Of a stretch of DNA of 64,000 bases, positions 47,690-57,098 are shown piece by piece (position 1 is the first letter of the stretch; every line of letters starts with the position of its first letter). Source of the DNA: Marinobacter sp. F4218. Lineage in GTDB: Bacteria > Pseudomonadota > Gammaproteobacteria > Pseudomonadales > Oleiphilaceae. The notes below the pieces were generated by a model. That model made no database searches, was not told where the DNA came from, and saw only the letters and a list, made by a program, of their open reading frames with translations. The DNA lies in the NCBI RefSeq assembly GCF_019443085.1, contig NZ_JAHZIL010000003.1, forward strand, positions 2,108,001-2,172,000, given 5' to 3'. The position numbers and the translations under genes are program-made.

Positions 47690-49116
47690 AAGTCATCCTC
47701 CAGTACCCAGGTGTCTTTGGTGCCACCGCCCTGGGACGAGTTCACCACCAGTGAGCCCTTCTTGAGGGCAACCCGGGTCAGTCCGCCGGGCACCATCTGG
47801 ATTTTCTTGCCCGACAACACGAACGGTCGCAGGTCCAGGTGGCGGGGCGCGATGCCCTCATCGACAAAGGTCGGGCAGGTGGACAGGCTCAGGGTAGGCT
47901 GGGCGATGTAATCCTGGGGCCGGGCCTTGAGCAGGCTGCGGAAGGTGGCGAGTTCCTGTTTGCTGGCCTTCGGGCCAATCAGCATGCCGTAACCACCGGC
48001 CCCTTGGGCTTCTTTGACCACGAGCTCCGGCAGGTGGTCGAGTACGTACTGGAGATCCTTTTTCTTGCGGCACTGCCAGGTGGGAACGTTTTTCAGGATC
48101 GGTTCCTCGTCCAGGTAGAAGCGGATCATGTCGGGCACGTAGGGGTAGATGGATTTGTCATCCCCGACGCCGGTGCCCATGGCATTGGTCAGCACCACGT
48201 TGCCGGTCCGGTAGGCGGAGTAAAGTCCGGGCACACCCAGCATGGAGTCGGGATTGCCCGCGAGTGGGTCGAGGAAGTCGTCGTCGATGCGGCGGTATAT
48301 GACGTCGACCTGCTGGGGGCCGACCGTGGTCTTCATGAACACCTTGTTCTGGTGCACGAACAGGTCGGCGCCTTCCACCAGTTCCACGCCCATTTGCCGG
48401 GCGAGGAAGGCGTGCTCGAAATAGGCGCTGTTGAATCGGCCGGGAGTCAGGACCACCACGGTCGGGTCCGGTTTGAGAGAGGCTGCACGCAGTGTCTCAC
48501 CCAGCAGATTGGGGTAGTGCTCAACGGGCGCCACCGGTGAGTGGGCGAAAAGCTCCGGGAACAGACGCATCATCATGCGGCGATTCTCGAGCATGTAGGA
48601 AACGCCGCTGGGGCAGCGCAGGTTGTCCTCGAGGACGTAGAAGTCGCCGTCGTTATTACGAATCAGGTCAATCCCGGCGATGTGGCAATACAGATTGCGC
48701 GGCAGTTTCAGGGCCTGCATGCCGGGCTGGTATTGCGGGTTGGCAAAAACCTGCTCGGCGCTGATCACGCCGGCTTTGACGATGTCGTAGTCGTGGTAGA
48801 TATCGAACAGGAAGCGGTTCAGTGCCTGCACCCGCTGGCGCAGACCGCTCTGCAATTTGTGCCAGTCGCTGGCGGAGATCACCCGGGGAATTAGATCGAA
48901 CGGTATCAGCCGGTCGGCGCCCTGGTCTTCACCGTAGACGTTGAAGGTGATGCCCAGGCGCTGGAACAGCACATCCGCTTCTCGACGCTTTTCAGCAATC
49001 AGGGTTTCATCCGAGTTGATCAACCACTGCTCCAGCATTCGGCAGTGCGGTCGTACTTTGTTGTCCCGGTCGAACAGTTCGTCAAACAGGCCTTGGTCCG
49101 GTGTCTGAATCAGCAT
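47683..49116 (-). CDS. Circularly permuted ATP-grasp amide ligase
   Basis: A 477-residue circularly permuted type 2 ATP-grasp protein. Typical segments are DLIPRVISASDWHKLQSGL, the VLEDNLRCPSGVSYMLENR nucleotide region, and a later VVKEAQGAGGYGMLIGP glycine loop. ATP-grasp ligases form carboxylate-amine bonds; here the substrate would be a peptide or amino acid that the alpha-E, transglutaminase and Anbu proteins then process. I favour ATG 49116 because AGGAG abuts the first ATG at 49128 too closely to direct it. Confidence 0.86.
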   Translation of the reverse strand: MLIQTPDQGLFDELFDRDNKVRPHCRMLEQWLINSDETLIAEKRREADVLFQRLGITFNVYGEDQGADRLIPFDLIPRVISASDWHKLQSGLRQRVQALNRFLFDIYHDYDIVKAGVISAEQVFANPQYQPGMQALKLPRNLYCHIAGIDLIRNNDGDFYVLEDNLRCPSGVSYMLENRRMMMRLFPELFAHSPVAPVEHYPNLLGETLRAASLKPDPTVVVLTPGRFNSAYFEHAFLARQMGVELVEGADLFVHQNKVFMKTTVGPQQVDVIYRRIDDDFLDPLAGNPDSMLGVPGLYSAYRTGNVVLTNAMGTGVGDDKSIYPYVPDMIRFYLDEEPILKNVPTWQCRKKKDLQYVLDHLPELVVKEAQGAGGYGMLIGPKASKQELATFRSLLKARPQDYIAQPTLSLSTCPTFVDEGIAPRHLDLRPFVLSGKKIQMVPGGLTRVALKKGSLVVNSSQGGGTKDTWVLEDDLC

Positions 49117-49272
49117 GATTCCGTACATCTCCTAGGGCGGTGCCGGCGCGTATGGCACACGGTAAGGTAATCGGCAGCAAAAGGTGGGCCAGTAGTTGTC
49201 GTTTTTGGAAAACTGCCTTGATTTAAAGAAAGGAGAAGACCGGGCGTCTGTCAATTCGGGGGGTATAGAAGG

Positions 49273-49302
49273 ACAACAGGCGGCCAGATGGCCGCCTGTT
49301 GT
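49273..49302 (-). terminator. Strong hairpin after amtB
   Basis: A perfect 14-bp stem, ACAACAGGCGGCCA and its complement around a GA loop, beginning 14 bp after the amtB stop. There is only a short pyrimidine run on the minus strand. It also lies upstream of the ATP-grasp gene and separates the two units. Confidence 0.65.
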
Positions 49303-49315
49303 TGGAAGGGGGAGC

Positions 49316-50524
49316 TTACTCTACGGCCGTCGCACCAATGCGGTGAATGCTGACGTCCGCGCCGTTGAACTCTTCTTCCTCGGTCAGGCGCAGCCCCGAG
49401 ATGGCGCCGATCACGCCGTATACGATCAGGCCGCCGACAAAGGCGATGGCAACGCCGGCAACGGAGCCGATGATCTGGGACATCAGGCTGACGCCGCCCA
49501 GGCCGCCGAGACTCGCCTGGCCGAAGATGCCGCAGGCGATTGCGCCCCAGACACCGCACACGCCGTGCAGGGGCCATACACCCAGAACATCGTCCAGGCG
49601 CTCGATCTTGTCCTGGGCCCATTCGAACAGGTAAACGAAGATGGCGCCGGCGACACCGCCAGTGATCAGTGCACCAACAGGATGCATCAGGTCGGAACCT
49701 GCACAAACAGCAACCAGTCCGGCCAGTGGTCCGTTGTGGATGAAGCCCGGATCCTTCCGGCCCAGCAGCATGGACACGAGAATGCCGCCGACCATGGCCA
49801 TCAGGCTGTTGACGGCCACCAGACCGCTGATGCCATCCAGGGTCTGTGCCGACATGACGTTAAAGCCGAACCAGCCCACGGTCAGGATCCAGGCGCCCAG
49901 GGCCAGGAAAGGAATGTTGGACGGGGCAAAGGCGACCACCCGGCCATTGCGGTAGCGACCGTTACGGGCGCCAAGCAGAAGCACCGCCGCCAGGGCAATC
50001 CAGCCACCGACCGCATGCACTACAACGGAGCCGGCAAAGTCGTGGAAGGATGCACCAAACTGGCTCTCAAGCCAGGCCTGGAAACCGTAGTTGCCGTTCC
50101 AGATCAGGCCCTCGAAGAAGGGGTAGATGAACGCGACGATCAGGCCGGATGCAATCAGCATCGGGTAAAACTTCGCCCGCTCGGCAATACCGCCCGACAC
50201 AATCGCCGGTATGGCTGCCGCGAAGGTCATCAGGAAGAAGAACTTGACCAGCTCGTAGCCGTTGCTGGCGGTCAGCTCGGCAGCACCGGACATGAAGTGG
50301 CTGCCGTAGGCAACGTAGTAGCCGATGAAGAAATACATGACGGCGGAGACGCCGAAATCGGTCATGATCTTGACCAGGGCATTGACCTGGTTCTTGTGTC
50401 GCACGGTGCCCACTTCGAGGAAGGCAAAGCCGGCGTGCATGGCCAGTACCATGATGGCACCGATGAGAATGAACAGCGTGTTGGCGCTCTCGGTCAGGGT
50501 ATGTACTGCACTCGTGATGTCCAC
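49316..50524 (-). CDS. amtB: Ammonium transporter
   Basis: A 402-residue Amt/MEP channel, eleven helices predicted. Typical segments are HAGFAFLEVGTVRHKN, VVHAVGGWIALAAVLLLG (twin-His region), and WPLHGVCGVWGAIACGIF with the second pore His. It passes ammonium inward. GTG 50524 is chosen because AGGAG lies ten bases ahead; an ATG far upstream would place the promoter inside the gene. A sigma-54 promoter and NtrC sites precede it, so it is switched on by nitrogen limitation. No glnK is adjacent, which is unusual. Confidence 0.88.
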   Translation of the reverse strand: MDITSAVHTLTESANTLFILIGAIMVLAMHAGFAFLEVGTVRHKNQVNALVKIMTDFGVSAVMYFFIGYYVAYGSHFMSGAAELTASNGYELVKFFFLMTFAAAIPAIVSGGIAERAKFYPMLIASGLIVAFIYPFFEGLIWNGNYGFQAWLESQFGASFHDFAGSVVVHAVGGWIALAAVLLLGARNGRYRNGRVVAFAPSNIPFLALGAWILTVGWFGFNVMSAQTLDGISGLVAVNSLMAMVGGILVSMLLGRKDPGFIHNGPLAGLVAVCAGSDLMHPVGALITGGVAGAIFVYLFEWAQDKIERLDDVLGVWPLHGVCGVWGAIACGIFGQASLGGLGGVSLMSQIIGSVAGVAIAFVGGLIVYGVIGAISGLRLTEEEEFNGADVSIHRIGATAVE

Positions 50525-50592
50525 GGGTTTTTCGCTCCTGATGGTGTGTTTCAGCCTCTGTCGGGCTTTCTGTGCATTGTGGGTGTGCACAT

Positions 50593-50610
50593 AAGCAAGA
50601 GGTGTTCCAA
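50593..50610 (-). promoter_or_regulatory. Sigma-54 promoter of amtB
   Basis: Minus strand TTGGAACACCTCTTGCTT: GG and GC are ten bases apart, as in the -24/-12 consensus (TGGCAC-N5-TTGC). It places the transcript start near 50583, about 60 bases before the GTG. Confidence 0.75.
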
Positions 50611-50685
50611 AACAATGCAAAATTAGGAGTGGTGGTCAGTTGTAAGTCCTTCGCTGGAGTTCTGGTGCGGGAAATGAAGAGAAAT

Positions 50686-50702
50686 GGCACCAATACGGTG
50701 CA
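50686..50702. promoter_or_regulatory. NtrC binding site 1
   Basis: GCACC-AATAC-GGTGC, a perfect NtrC palindrome, about 110 bp upstream of the predicted amtB start point. Confidence 0.8.
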
Positions 50703-50715
50703 TAAATGGGAAAGA

Positions 50716-50731
50716 TGCACCGTATTGGTCG
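50716..50731. promoter_or_regulatory. NtrC binding site 2
   Basis: GCACC-GTATT-GGTCG, near the consensus in its second half. It lies 30 bp, close to three helical turns, from site 1, suiting cooperative NtrC oligomers. Confidence 0.65.
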
Positions 50732-50842
50732 GTGCTGGTGGGGTTACCAGGTGATGCTGTCGCCGGTGACCGGGCCAGAAACGGCGAGCCGACTTCCCGG
50801 TCTTCTAAAACCAGCACACCTTCCCGTTGGTTTATTTTTCAA

Positions 50843-51277
50843 TCAATTTGATTGTGTAAATCCGGGATCCGATTCCTGCTTTTGGTTTTCCTGTTGTTCT
50901 TTCCACGCCGCGTAGCGGTGCAGATCCGATTCGACCAGTTTCAGACACAGGGCGACAACACCGGCGTCGTCGAGGAAACCAAAACCAAAGATCAGGTCGG
51001 GAATGACATCAAGCGGGTTGAGCACGTACAGCAGGGCGCCGGCGACTGCGGCGATGGTCTTCCAGGGGACACTGCGGTAGTTGCCGTACCAGTAGTCCCG
51101 GATCATCGAGAACATCAGTTTTATGTCGGCACTGAAGCGCTTGAGCCGGCCACTGCCTTTCACCTTTTCCTCGATGGCTCGCTGGCGTTCGAGCACCGTC
51201 TCCAGATCGGCCCGATGCACCTTCGCGGATTCGGCGTTCAGTTGTTCCTCGGCGTTCTTCTGACTGAACAGGGCCAT
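50843..51277 (-). CDS. YkvA-family (DUF1232) protein
   Basis: A 144-residue protein with the DUF1232 core AAVAGALLYVLNPLDVIPDLI followed by FLDDAGVVALCLKLVESDL. The domain is membrane-associated and of unknown function. Start ATG 51277 follows AGGA at nine bases; a GTG at 51310 is less likely. Downstream, 318 bp of amtB regulatory DNA separate it from the transporter. Confidence 0.8.
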   Translation of the reverse strand: MALFSQKNAEEQLNAESAKVHRADLETVLERQRAIEEKVKGSGRLKRFSADIKLMFSMIRDYWYGNYRSVPWKTIAAVAGALLYVLNPLDVIPDLIFGFGFLDDAGVVALCLKLVESDLHRYAAWKEQQENQKQESDPGFTQSN

Positions 51278-51372
51278 AAACGGGTGTCCTATACGCTTGC
51301 TGAGTGTCACGTCTGTCAGGTCGTATGATCGCTCAAGCCTGAGTGTATTGCCAACCGCTCAGGTTTCCGGTG

Positions 51373-51996
51373 CTACCGGTAGCGATCCCGAAGTGGCGCC
51401 GGGATCTGGGCCAGTTGTCTGGTCACCAGCGCCGCCATGGCGGCGTGGATGGGGTCGGTGTCGAGTCCCGGTTCCAGGTGCTGGAGGAGGTGGCCGGCGG
51501 CCTCGGCGGTTGCCAGGTGATGGTCCCCCGGAGCCTTGCGGATAACGTAACGGGAGGGCGGCGGTGCGGCAAAGTGATACCTCGGCAGCTCGCCGATCCG
51601 CCGGTTCAGGTGCAGGATCTTGGCCGCCTTCCGCCAGGTGCCGTCCAGTAGAACCCAGTGATGGATGCCTTGCAGGTCGGCCTCTTCGAGGGCCTGACTG
51701 TCTGGCCCCGGGAACAGTACCGCGGTACCGGCCAGGGGGATGTTGTCGCCCAATCCGGCCTGGCGAAATTCTGCCGGGGTCTCACCGACAAAGACCTGGA
51801 GCCTTGTCAGGCACTGCTCGAGGATTCTCAGGGTTCCCTTGCTCCGGCCGACTTCCGAGGGGTGCTGCAATACGGTCAACGGGGTCTGGTTTGGCACGGC
51901 GCTGCAGTGGTCACAGACGCAGATGTTGGGGTGCAGGTGGCAGCGGCGGCATAGGTGTCTGGGCACGCGTTGGCTTACCACCAGGCCTTGCCCCAC
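51373..51996 (-). CDS. DTW-domain tRNA aminocarboxypropyltransferase (TapT-like)
   Basis: A protein of up to 207 residues with the DTW domain: a Cys-rich N-terminus CRRCHLHPNICVCDHC, then VLQHPSEVGRSKGTLRIL and the namesake motif in LLDGTWRKA. The family adds the aminocarboxypropyl group of SAM to uridine in tRNA (acp3U). The first codon is uncertain: GTG 51996 overlaps the previous gene by 22 bp and GTG 51981 just overlaps its stop. Third gene of a photolyase-DUF6231-DTW run. Confidence 0.82.
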   Translation of the reverse strand: MGQGLVVSQRVPRHLCRRCHLHPNICVCDHCSAVPNQTPLTVLQHPSEVGRSKGTLRILEQCLTRLQVFVGETPAEFRQAGLGDNIPLAGTAVLFPGPDSQALEEADLQGIHHWVLLDGTWRKAAKILHLNRRIGELPRYHFAAPPPSRYVIRKAPGDHHLATAEAAGHLLQHLEPGLDTDPIHAAMAALVTRQLAQIPAPLRDRYR

Positions 51997-52463
51997 ATTT
52001 CCGGGTTGGCCCAGTTGTCCGGATTGTTCCAGGCTCGCTTATGGTTATAGGTGTCCAGATTGTAGGTATACAGGGTGAGTATGCCGTGGTCGCCCTGCAC
52101 TTCGGCATGGCGCCGGAAACCCAGGCCAATGAAATCGGTAAACGCCCAGTCCGGGGTATCGCCCACCAGCACTGCAATCTGGTGAGTGCCATAATTTCGC
52201 AGTTGGCCCAGAAGAAGAGCACCCTCGTCGTGGGGCAGGTGTTCCAGGGTATCCGAGATCAGGGCCAGGTCCTGCACGGTGTCGAGCGGCAAGGCGGCAT
52301 TGGGATCGGTGGTGTCGAGGCTGCGGACACGGGCATTACCCTTATGCTGCTGCCAAATGGCGGCCACTTCGTGGGCAATGCTGCCGCAACACAGAAGTGT
52401 TTCCGGCTGGGTCGAGTCGATGATGCGCGCGAGTATTTCCCGGGGGCTGCCAGTCGTCGTCAT
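51975..52463 (-). CDS. DUF6231-like protein
   Basis: A 162-residue protein with a SAM-methyltransferase-like half fold (LLCCGSIAHEVAAIW, DLALISDTLEHLPHDEG) but no clear catalytic domain. I associate it with DUF6231, found in Pseudomonas and Marinobacter next to photolyase-type genes. It overlaps the photolyase stop (ATGA). Function unknown. Confidence 0.65.
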   Translation of the reverse strand: MTTTGSPREILARIIDSTQPETLLCCGSIAHEVAAIWQQHKGNARVRSLDTTDPNAALPLDTVQDLALISDTLEHLPHDEGALLLGQLRNYGTHQIAVLVGDTPDWAFTDFIGLGFRRHAEVQGDHGILTLYTYNLDTYNHKRAWNNPDNWANPEMWGKAWW

Positions 52464-53785
52464 AAAATGGGCCAGTCCGCTGCGTCCACTGTGTGTAATC
52501 CCACGGGCTGGTCGGCGTGTCCACCCCAGCGGTCCACAAAGGTGCCGAGGGGGTCGTACTGTTTCGCCTGCTTCTCCAAGTTGAACTGTCTCAGTCCGCG
52601 GGGATCAGCCCCTACGCCAGCCAGGTACTGCCAGTTGCCGTAGTTGCTGGCTACATCATAGTCGATCAGCTGCTGCTCGAACCATGCCGCGCCATAGCGC
52701 CAGTCCAGTTCCAGCTCGTTGACGAAGCAGCTGGCGACCAGTTGTCGGGCCCGGTTGCTCATGTAGCCGGTCTCCCGAAGCTGATTCATCGCGGCGTTTA
52801 CCAGCGGGTATTCAGTGTTGCCCTGGCACCAGGCCATGAACCGGTGTCCGTAAAAGGTGGCCGGTCGGCGCTTGCGCTGAACGCCGTCGCGGCGAAACAG
52901 GCTGGCGCGGTGTTTCAGGGCGTACCAGTGGAAATACTCTCGCCACAGCAGTTCGAACCAGAGCCAGTAGGTCGATTCGTTCTTCGTGTCACTGCGTTCG
53001 TATTCGGCAATGGTCTCTGCGACCTCCCGGACCGACAGCGACCCGTTGGCCAGCCAGGGGGAAAACTTGGATGACGCGTCCCATGTGTCGAGGGCATTGC
53101 GGGTTTCCTTGTAATTGTCGATGCCATGCCTGACGAACAGGAACTGCCGAAGTTGCTCCAGTCCGGCCTCTTCGCCACCAATAAACTGGAGCGGATGCTG
53201 GGGTTTGGCAATTGGCGGGCATTCGCCCCGGTTGTCGTCGGCAAACCCCGGTGGGGGGGGCAGTGCGGTCAGGGTCCGAATCCGCAAGCGTTCTGTACAG
53301 CGCTCCCCGGTTTTTTCCACCTGCTTGCGGAACTGTGAAAAGGTATCGGGGAGCTCGGGCAACGCCATGGGCAGCGAGCCCTCGGTGAACAGGCTCAGGG
53401 TTTCAAACTGCTGGAAGAGCGTGTCGGGCAGTTGTTCCTTGAGAGACTGCCACTGGATGGCTTCCTGGGTGCCAGGCTGCCGGGAGCGCACGACCCGGGC
53501 AATGCCATGGGCGTGCACCAGCTCCGGGATTACCGTCTCTGGTTTTCCATAGGCGATACGCAGGCGTTGGCCGAGCGGTCGCAGGCCGCGCTCCAGCGCC
53601 ATCAGGCTCTGCCACAGAAAGCGCCAACGGTGCTCACCCATGGCCCGGCTCTGGAACTGTCCCGGAGAGAACCAGCGGGGATCCACCACAAAGACACACA
53701 GGAGCATGTCCGATCGGGAGGCGGCCAGCAGGGCCGCGTTGTCGTGTAACCGGAGATCCCGGGTGAACCAGTAGAGAGTGTTCAA
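52460..53785 (-). CDS. Cryptochrome DASH-type photolyase
   Basis: A 441-residue flavoprotein with a photolyase N-domain (YWFTRDLRLHDNAALLAA) and FAD domain: GIDNYKETRNALDTWDASSKFS, SPWLANGSLSVREV, and WRYGAAWFEQQLIDYDVASNYGNW. DASH proteins repair pyrimidine dimers in single-stranded DNA with blue light. First of a three-gene run with ATGA overlaps. Divergent from frmA by 245 bp in which I see no clear site. Confidence 0.85.
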   Translation of the reverse strand: MNTLYWFTRDLRLHDNAALLAASRSDMLLCVFVVDPRWFSPGQFQSRAMGEHRWRFLWQSLMALERGLRPLGQRLRIAYGKPETVIPELVHAHGIARVVRSRQPGTQEAIQWQSLKEQLPDTLFQQFETLSLFTEGSLPMALPELPDTFSQFRKQVEKTGERCTERLRIRTLTALPPPPGFADDNRGECPPIAKPQHPLQFIGGEEAGLEQLRQFLFVRHGIDNYKETRNALDTWDASSKFSPWLANGSLSVREVAETIAEYERSDTKNESTYWLWFELLWREYFHWYALKHRASLFRRDGVQRKRRPATFYGHRFMAWCQGNTEYPLVNAAMNQLRETGYMSNRARQLVASCFVNELELDWRYGAAWFEQQLIDYDVASNYGNWQYLAGVGADPRGLRQFNLEKQAKQYDPLGTFVDRWGGHADQPVGLHTVDAADWPIL

Positions 53786-53970
53786 GGTGTCGCGTTCCTT
53801 TCCAGTCTGCTAATGCTGAGGTGTACGTGCCGCTCTCTGCAAGAGATTATTGCCGGAGGCAGGACGGGCCCGAGCGATAGTCTGCTTCCAATCCACGCCG
53901 TATTGCCTGGGTGCATAGCAGAGACCACCCCCCAGAGGCCTTCTGGCGAATCCGTCTGGCACCTGCTTGA

Positions 53971-55143
<1,173 letters not shown>

Positions 55144-55151
55144 GCCAGGGC

Positions 55152-55183
55152 CGCTGCAGGCGGGGTGTTCCCCGCCTGCAGCG
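55152..55183. terminator. Bidirectional hairpin between frmA and the OmpA-like gene
   Basis: A perfect 14-bp stem CGCTGCAGGCGGGG with loop TGTT, placed exactly between two convergent stops (55143 and 55187). No T run, but position and strength suit a shared terminator. Confidence 0.65.
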
Positions 55184-55186
55184 CGC

Positions 55187-56212
55187 CTAGCGGTCGGTCA
55201 GCTTGAGTTCGATGCGCCGGTTTTTCTGGAGGGCCTCCGGCGAAGTGCCCGATGCCACCGGGAAAAATTCCCCGAAACCGGCGGCCACCATGCGATTCTC
55301 CGGTACGCCCTGATCGGCCAGATAACGGACCACCGCCACGGCCCGGGCGGTCGACAGCTCCCAATTGGACGGGAACTGGGGCGTGTTGATGGGAATCAGG
55401 TCGGTGTGACCATCAATCCGCAGGATCCAGTCGATGTCTTCCGGAATGGATCCCACCACATCCAGTAGCACCCCGGCGAGTTTGTCGAGCTCGCGCTTGC
55501 CATCCTCGCCCAACTGAGCCGAACCCGAGGCAAACAGCAACTCCGAGGGCAGCAGGAAACGGTCACCGACGACACGGATGTTTTCGTTGTCAGCCAGGAT
55601 GTCCCGCAGCCGTGAGAAGAACTCCGACTGGTACTGTTCAAGCTGGTTGACCCGCTCGGCCAGCAAGGTGTTCAGGCGGCGGCTGACCTCCTCCAGCTCG
55701 CCCTCTTTCTCGGCCGTTTCCTGCTCCTGAAGTTTCAGGGCGGCGGTGATCTGTTTCAGTTGCGCCTGCAGCGAAGCGATCTGGTTGGACAGCCGCATGA
55801 TCATGGCCTGCTGGCTGGCCGACAGTTCATCCTTCTCCGACACCTCGTCATTGAGGTTCGCCAGTCGCTCCGACTGAGCCTCGGCGGTGGCCGTCTGCTG
55901 CATCAGCTGGTTGCGGGTGAGTTCCAGCCGTTGCTGCAAGTCGTCGCTGCGCTCCTGACTGGCGCTGATCTGCTGTTCCAGGGCTTCGGACCGGCTTTTT
56001 TCCAGACCCAGCAGCTGGGAAATCTCGTTCAGACGCTGGTTCAGACGGGCCAGTTCGGTGTTGCGGTCCGACAGGGTCTGTGACAGGTAGAGCTGGCTGA
56101 CGACATAGATCAGCAGCATGAAGATCACCAGCATCAGCAGGGCCGACAGGGCATCCACGTAGCCTGGCCACACATTGGTGGCGCTGCGGCCCCGGCGTTT
56201 GGATCCGATCAT
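55187..56212 (-). CDS. MotB/OmpA-like peptidoglycan-binding protein
   Basis: A 341-residue protein: one N-terminal helix (about 20-41), a long coiled coil (about 50-185) and a C-terminal OmpA domain with ILRIDGHTDLIP and NWELSTARAVAVVRYL. It looks like the stator partner of the ExbB/MotA-like protein encoded upstream, and its start overlaps that gene (ATGA). The coiled coil is much longer than in MotB. The pair probably uses proton flow at the cell wall; target unknown. Confidence 0.8.
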   Translation of the reverse strand: MIGSKRRGRSATNVWPGYVDALSALLMLVIFMLLIYVVSQLYLSQTLSDRNTELARLNQRLNEISQLLGLEKSRSEALEQQISASQERSDDLQQRLELTRNQLMQQTATAEAQSERLANLNDEVSEKDELSASQQAMIMRLSNQIASLQAQLKQITAALKLQEQETAEKEGELEEVSRRLNTLLAERVNQLEQYQSEFFSRLRDILADNENIRVVGDRFLLPSELLFASGSAQLGEDGKRELDKLAGVLLDVVGSIPEDIDWILRIDGHTDLIPINTPQFPSNWELSTARAVAVVRYLADQGVPENRMVAAGFGEFFPVASGTSPEALQKNRRIELKLTDR

Positions 56213-56943
56213 GATTGCAGGTCGTCTTCGCCAGTGATGTCCACCAGAGTGGTGACACCGGTGAGCCATTCCTCGAGGCCGTCATAGAATCGGTTCTGGG
56301 CATGGCCGGCCTGGATGTCCAGGAACCCCAGGATCAGGGAACCGCCCAGACCAAGCAGGGACGAGCTGAAGGCGGTGCCCATGCCCTGCAGTGGCGTCAG
56401 CAAGCCGGACTGGAGATCCGCAAACACCGTACCGAAATCGCCCTGGCCCATGTCGAGGTTGGCAATGACATCCCCCACCGCGTTAATCGTGCCGAGCAGG
56501 CCCCAGAAGGTCCCGAGCAGCCCGAGAAATACCAGCAGGCTTATGAAATAACGGGTGATTTCCCGCTGTTCGTCCATTCGCGAGTGAATGCCGTCGAGCA
56601 CGGTGCGCAGGGCCAGGGTGGAGAGCTTGAACCGGTCGCGCTTCGACTCCTCGCCGAGCTGTCGTGCCAGGGGCTTGAGCAGGCGAGGCTCCTGCAGGAC
56701 GGAGAGCCCGGAATGCCCGGTCCGGAACTGGGAGATCCAGCGCAACTCCGGAAACAGTACGAAAACCTGGCGGTAGGTCAGGCCGATCCCGACGATCAGC
56801 ACCCCGACAATCAACAGGTTGAAGACCCAGTTCGCCATGAACGCGGTCGCCAGTGGTTTGTGGATCAGAGCGCCGACGACCACAACCACGGCCAGAAAAA
56901 GCGTCATCCAGAAAAGAGTGTGCTTTGGATTGCTCATGAACAT
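56209..56943 (-). CDS. MotA/ExbB-like proton channel protein
   Basis: A 244-residue protein with three or four helices and the MotA/TolQ/ExbB core FISLLVFLGLLGTFWGLLGT followed by GMGTAFSSSLLGLGGSLILG. It should form a pentamer around two MotB-like helices. ATG 56943 and ATG 56937 are both possible; no good ribosome site is seen. Encoded with the OmpA-like gene and nothing else in the operon. Confidence 0.82.
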   Translation of the reverse strand: MFMSNPKHTLFWMTLFLAVVVVVGALIHKPLATAFMANWVFNLLIVGVLIVGIGLTYRQVFVLFPELRWISQFRTGHSGLSVLQEPRLLKPLARQLGEESKRDRFKLSTLALRTVLDGIHSRMDEQREITRYFISLLVFLGLLGTFWGLLGTINAVGDVIANLDMGQGDFGTVFADLQSGLLTPLQGMGTAFSSSLLGLGGSLILGFLDIQAGHAQNRFYDGLEEWLTGVTTLVDITGEDDLQS

Positions 56944-57098
56944 CGCCAGTCTTTGATGGAAGTATCAGGAAAACATAGCACAGCCCGGGCGCAGTGAAAT
57001 GACGGTATGGTCAGATCGCGCCCGGCGGTTGGTTGTTGATTGATCGATTAAGTTTATATAAAGTGAACGAATTAATAATAAAGAAAACGGGTCTTGCT

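Noticed and set aside
55187..56943. Zorya anti-phage system
   Set aside because: Only the ZorA/ZorB-like stator pair is present; no zorC, zorD or zorE-like gene lies on either side.
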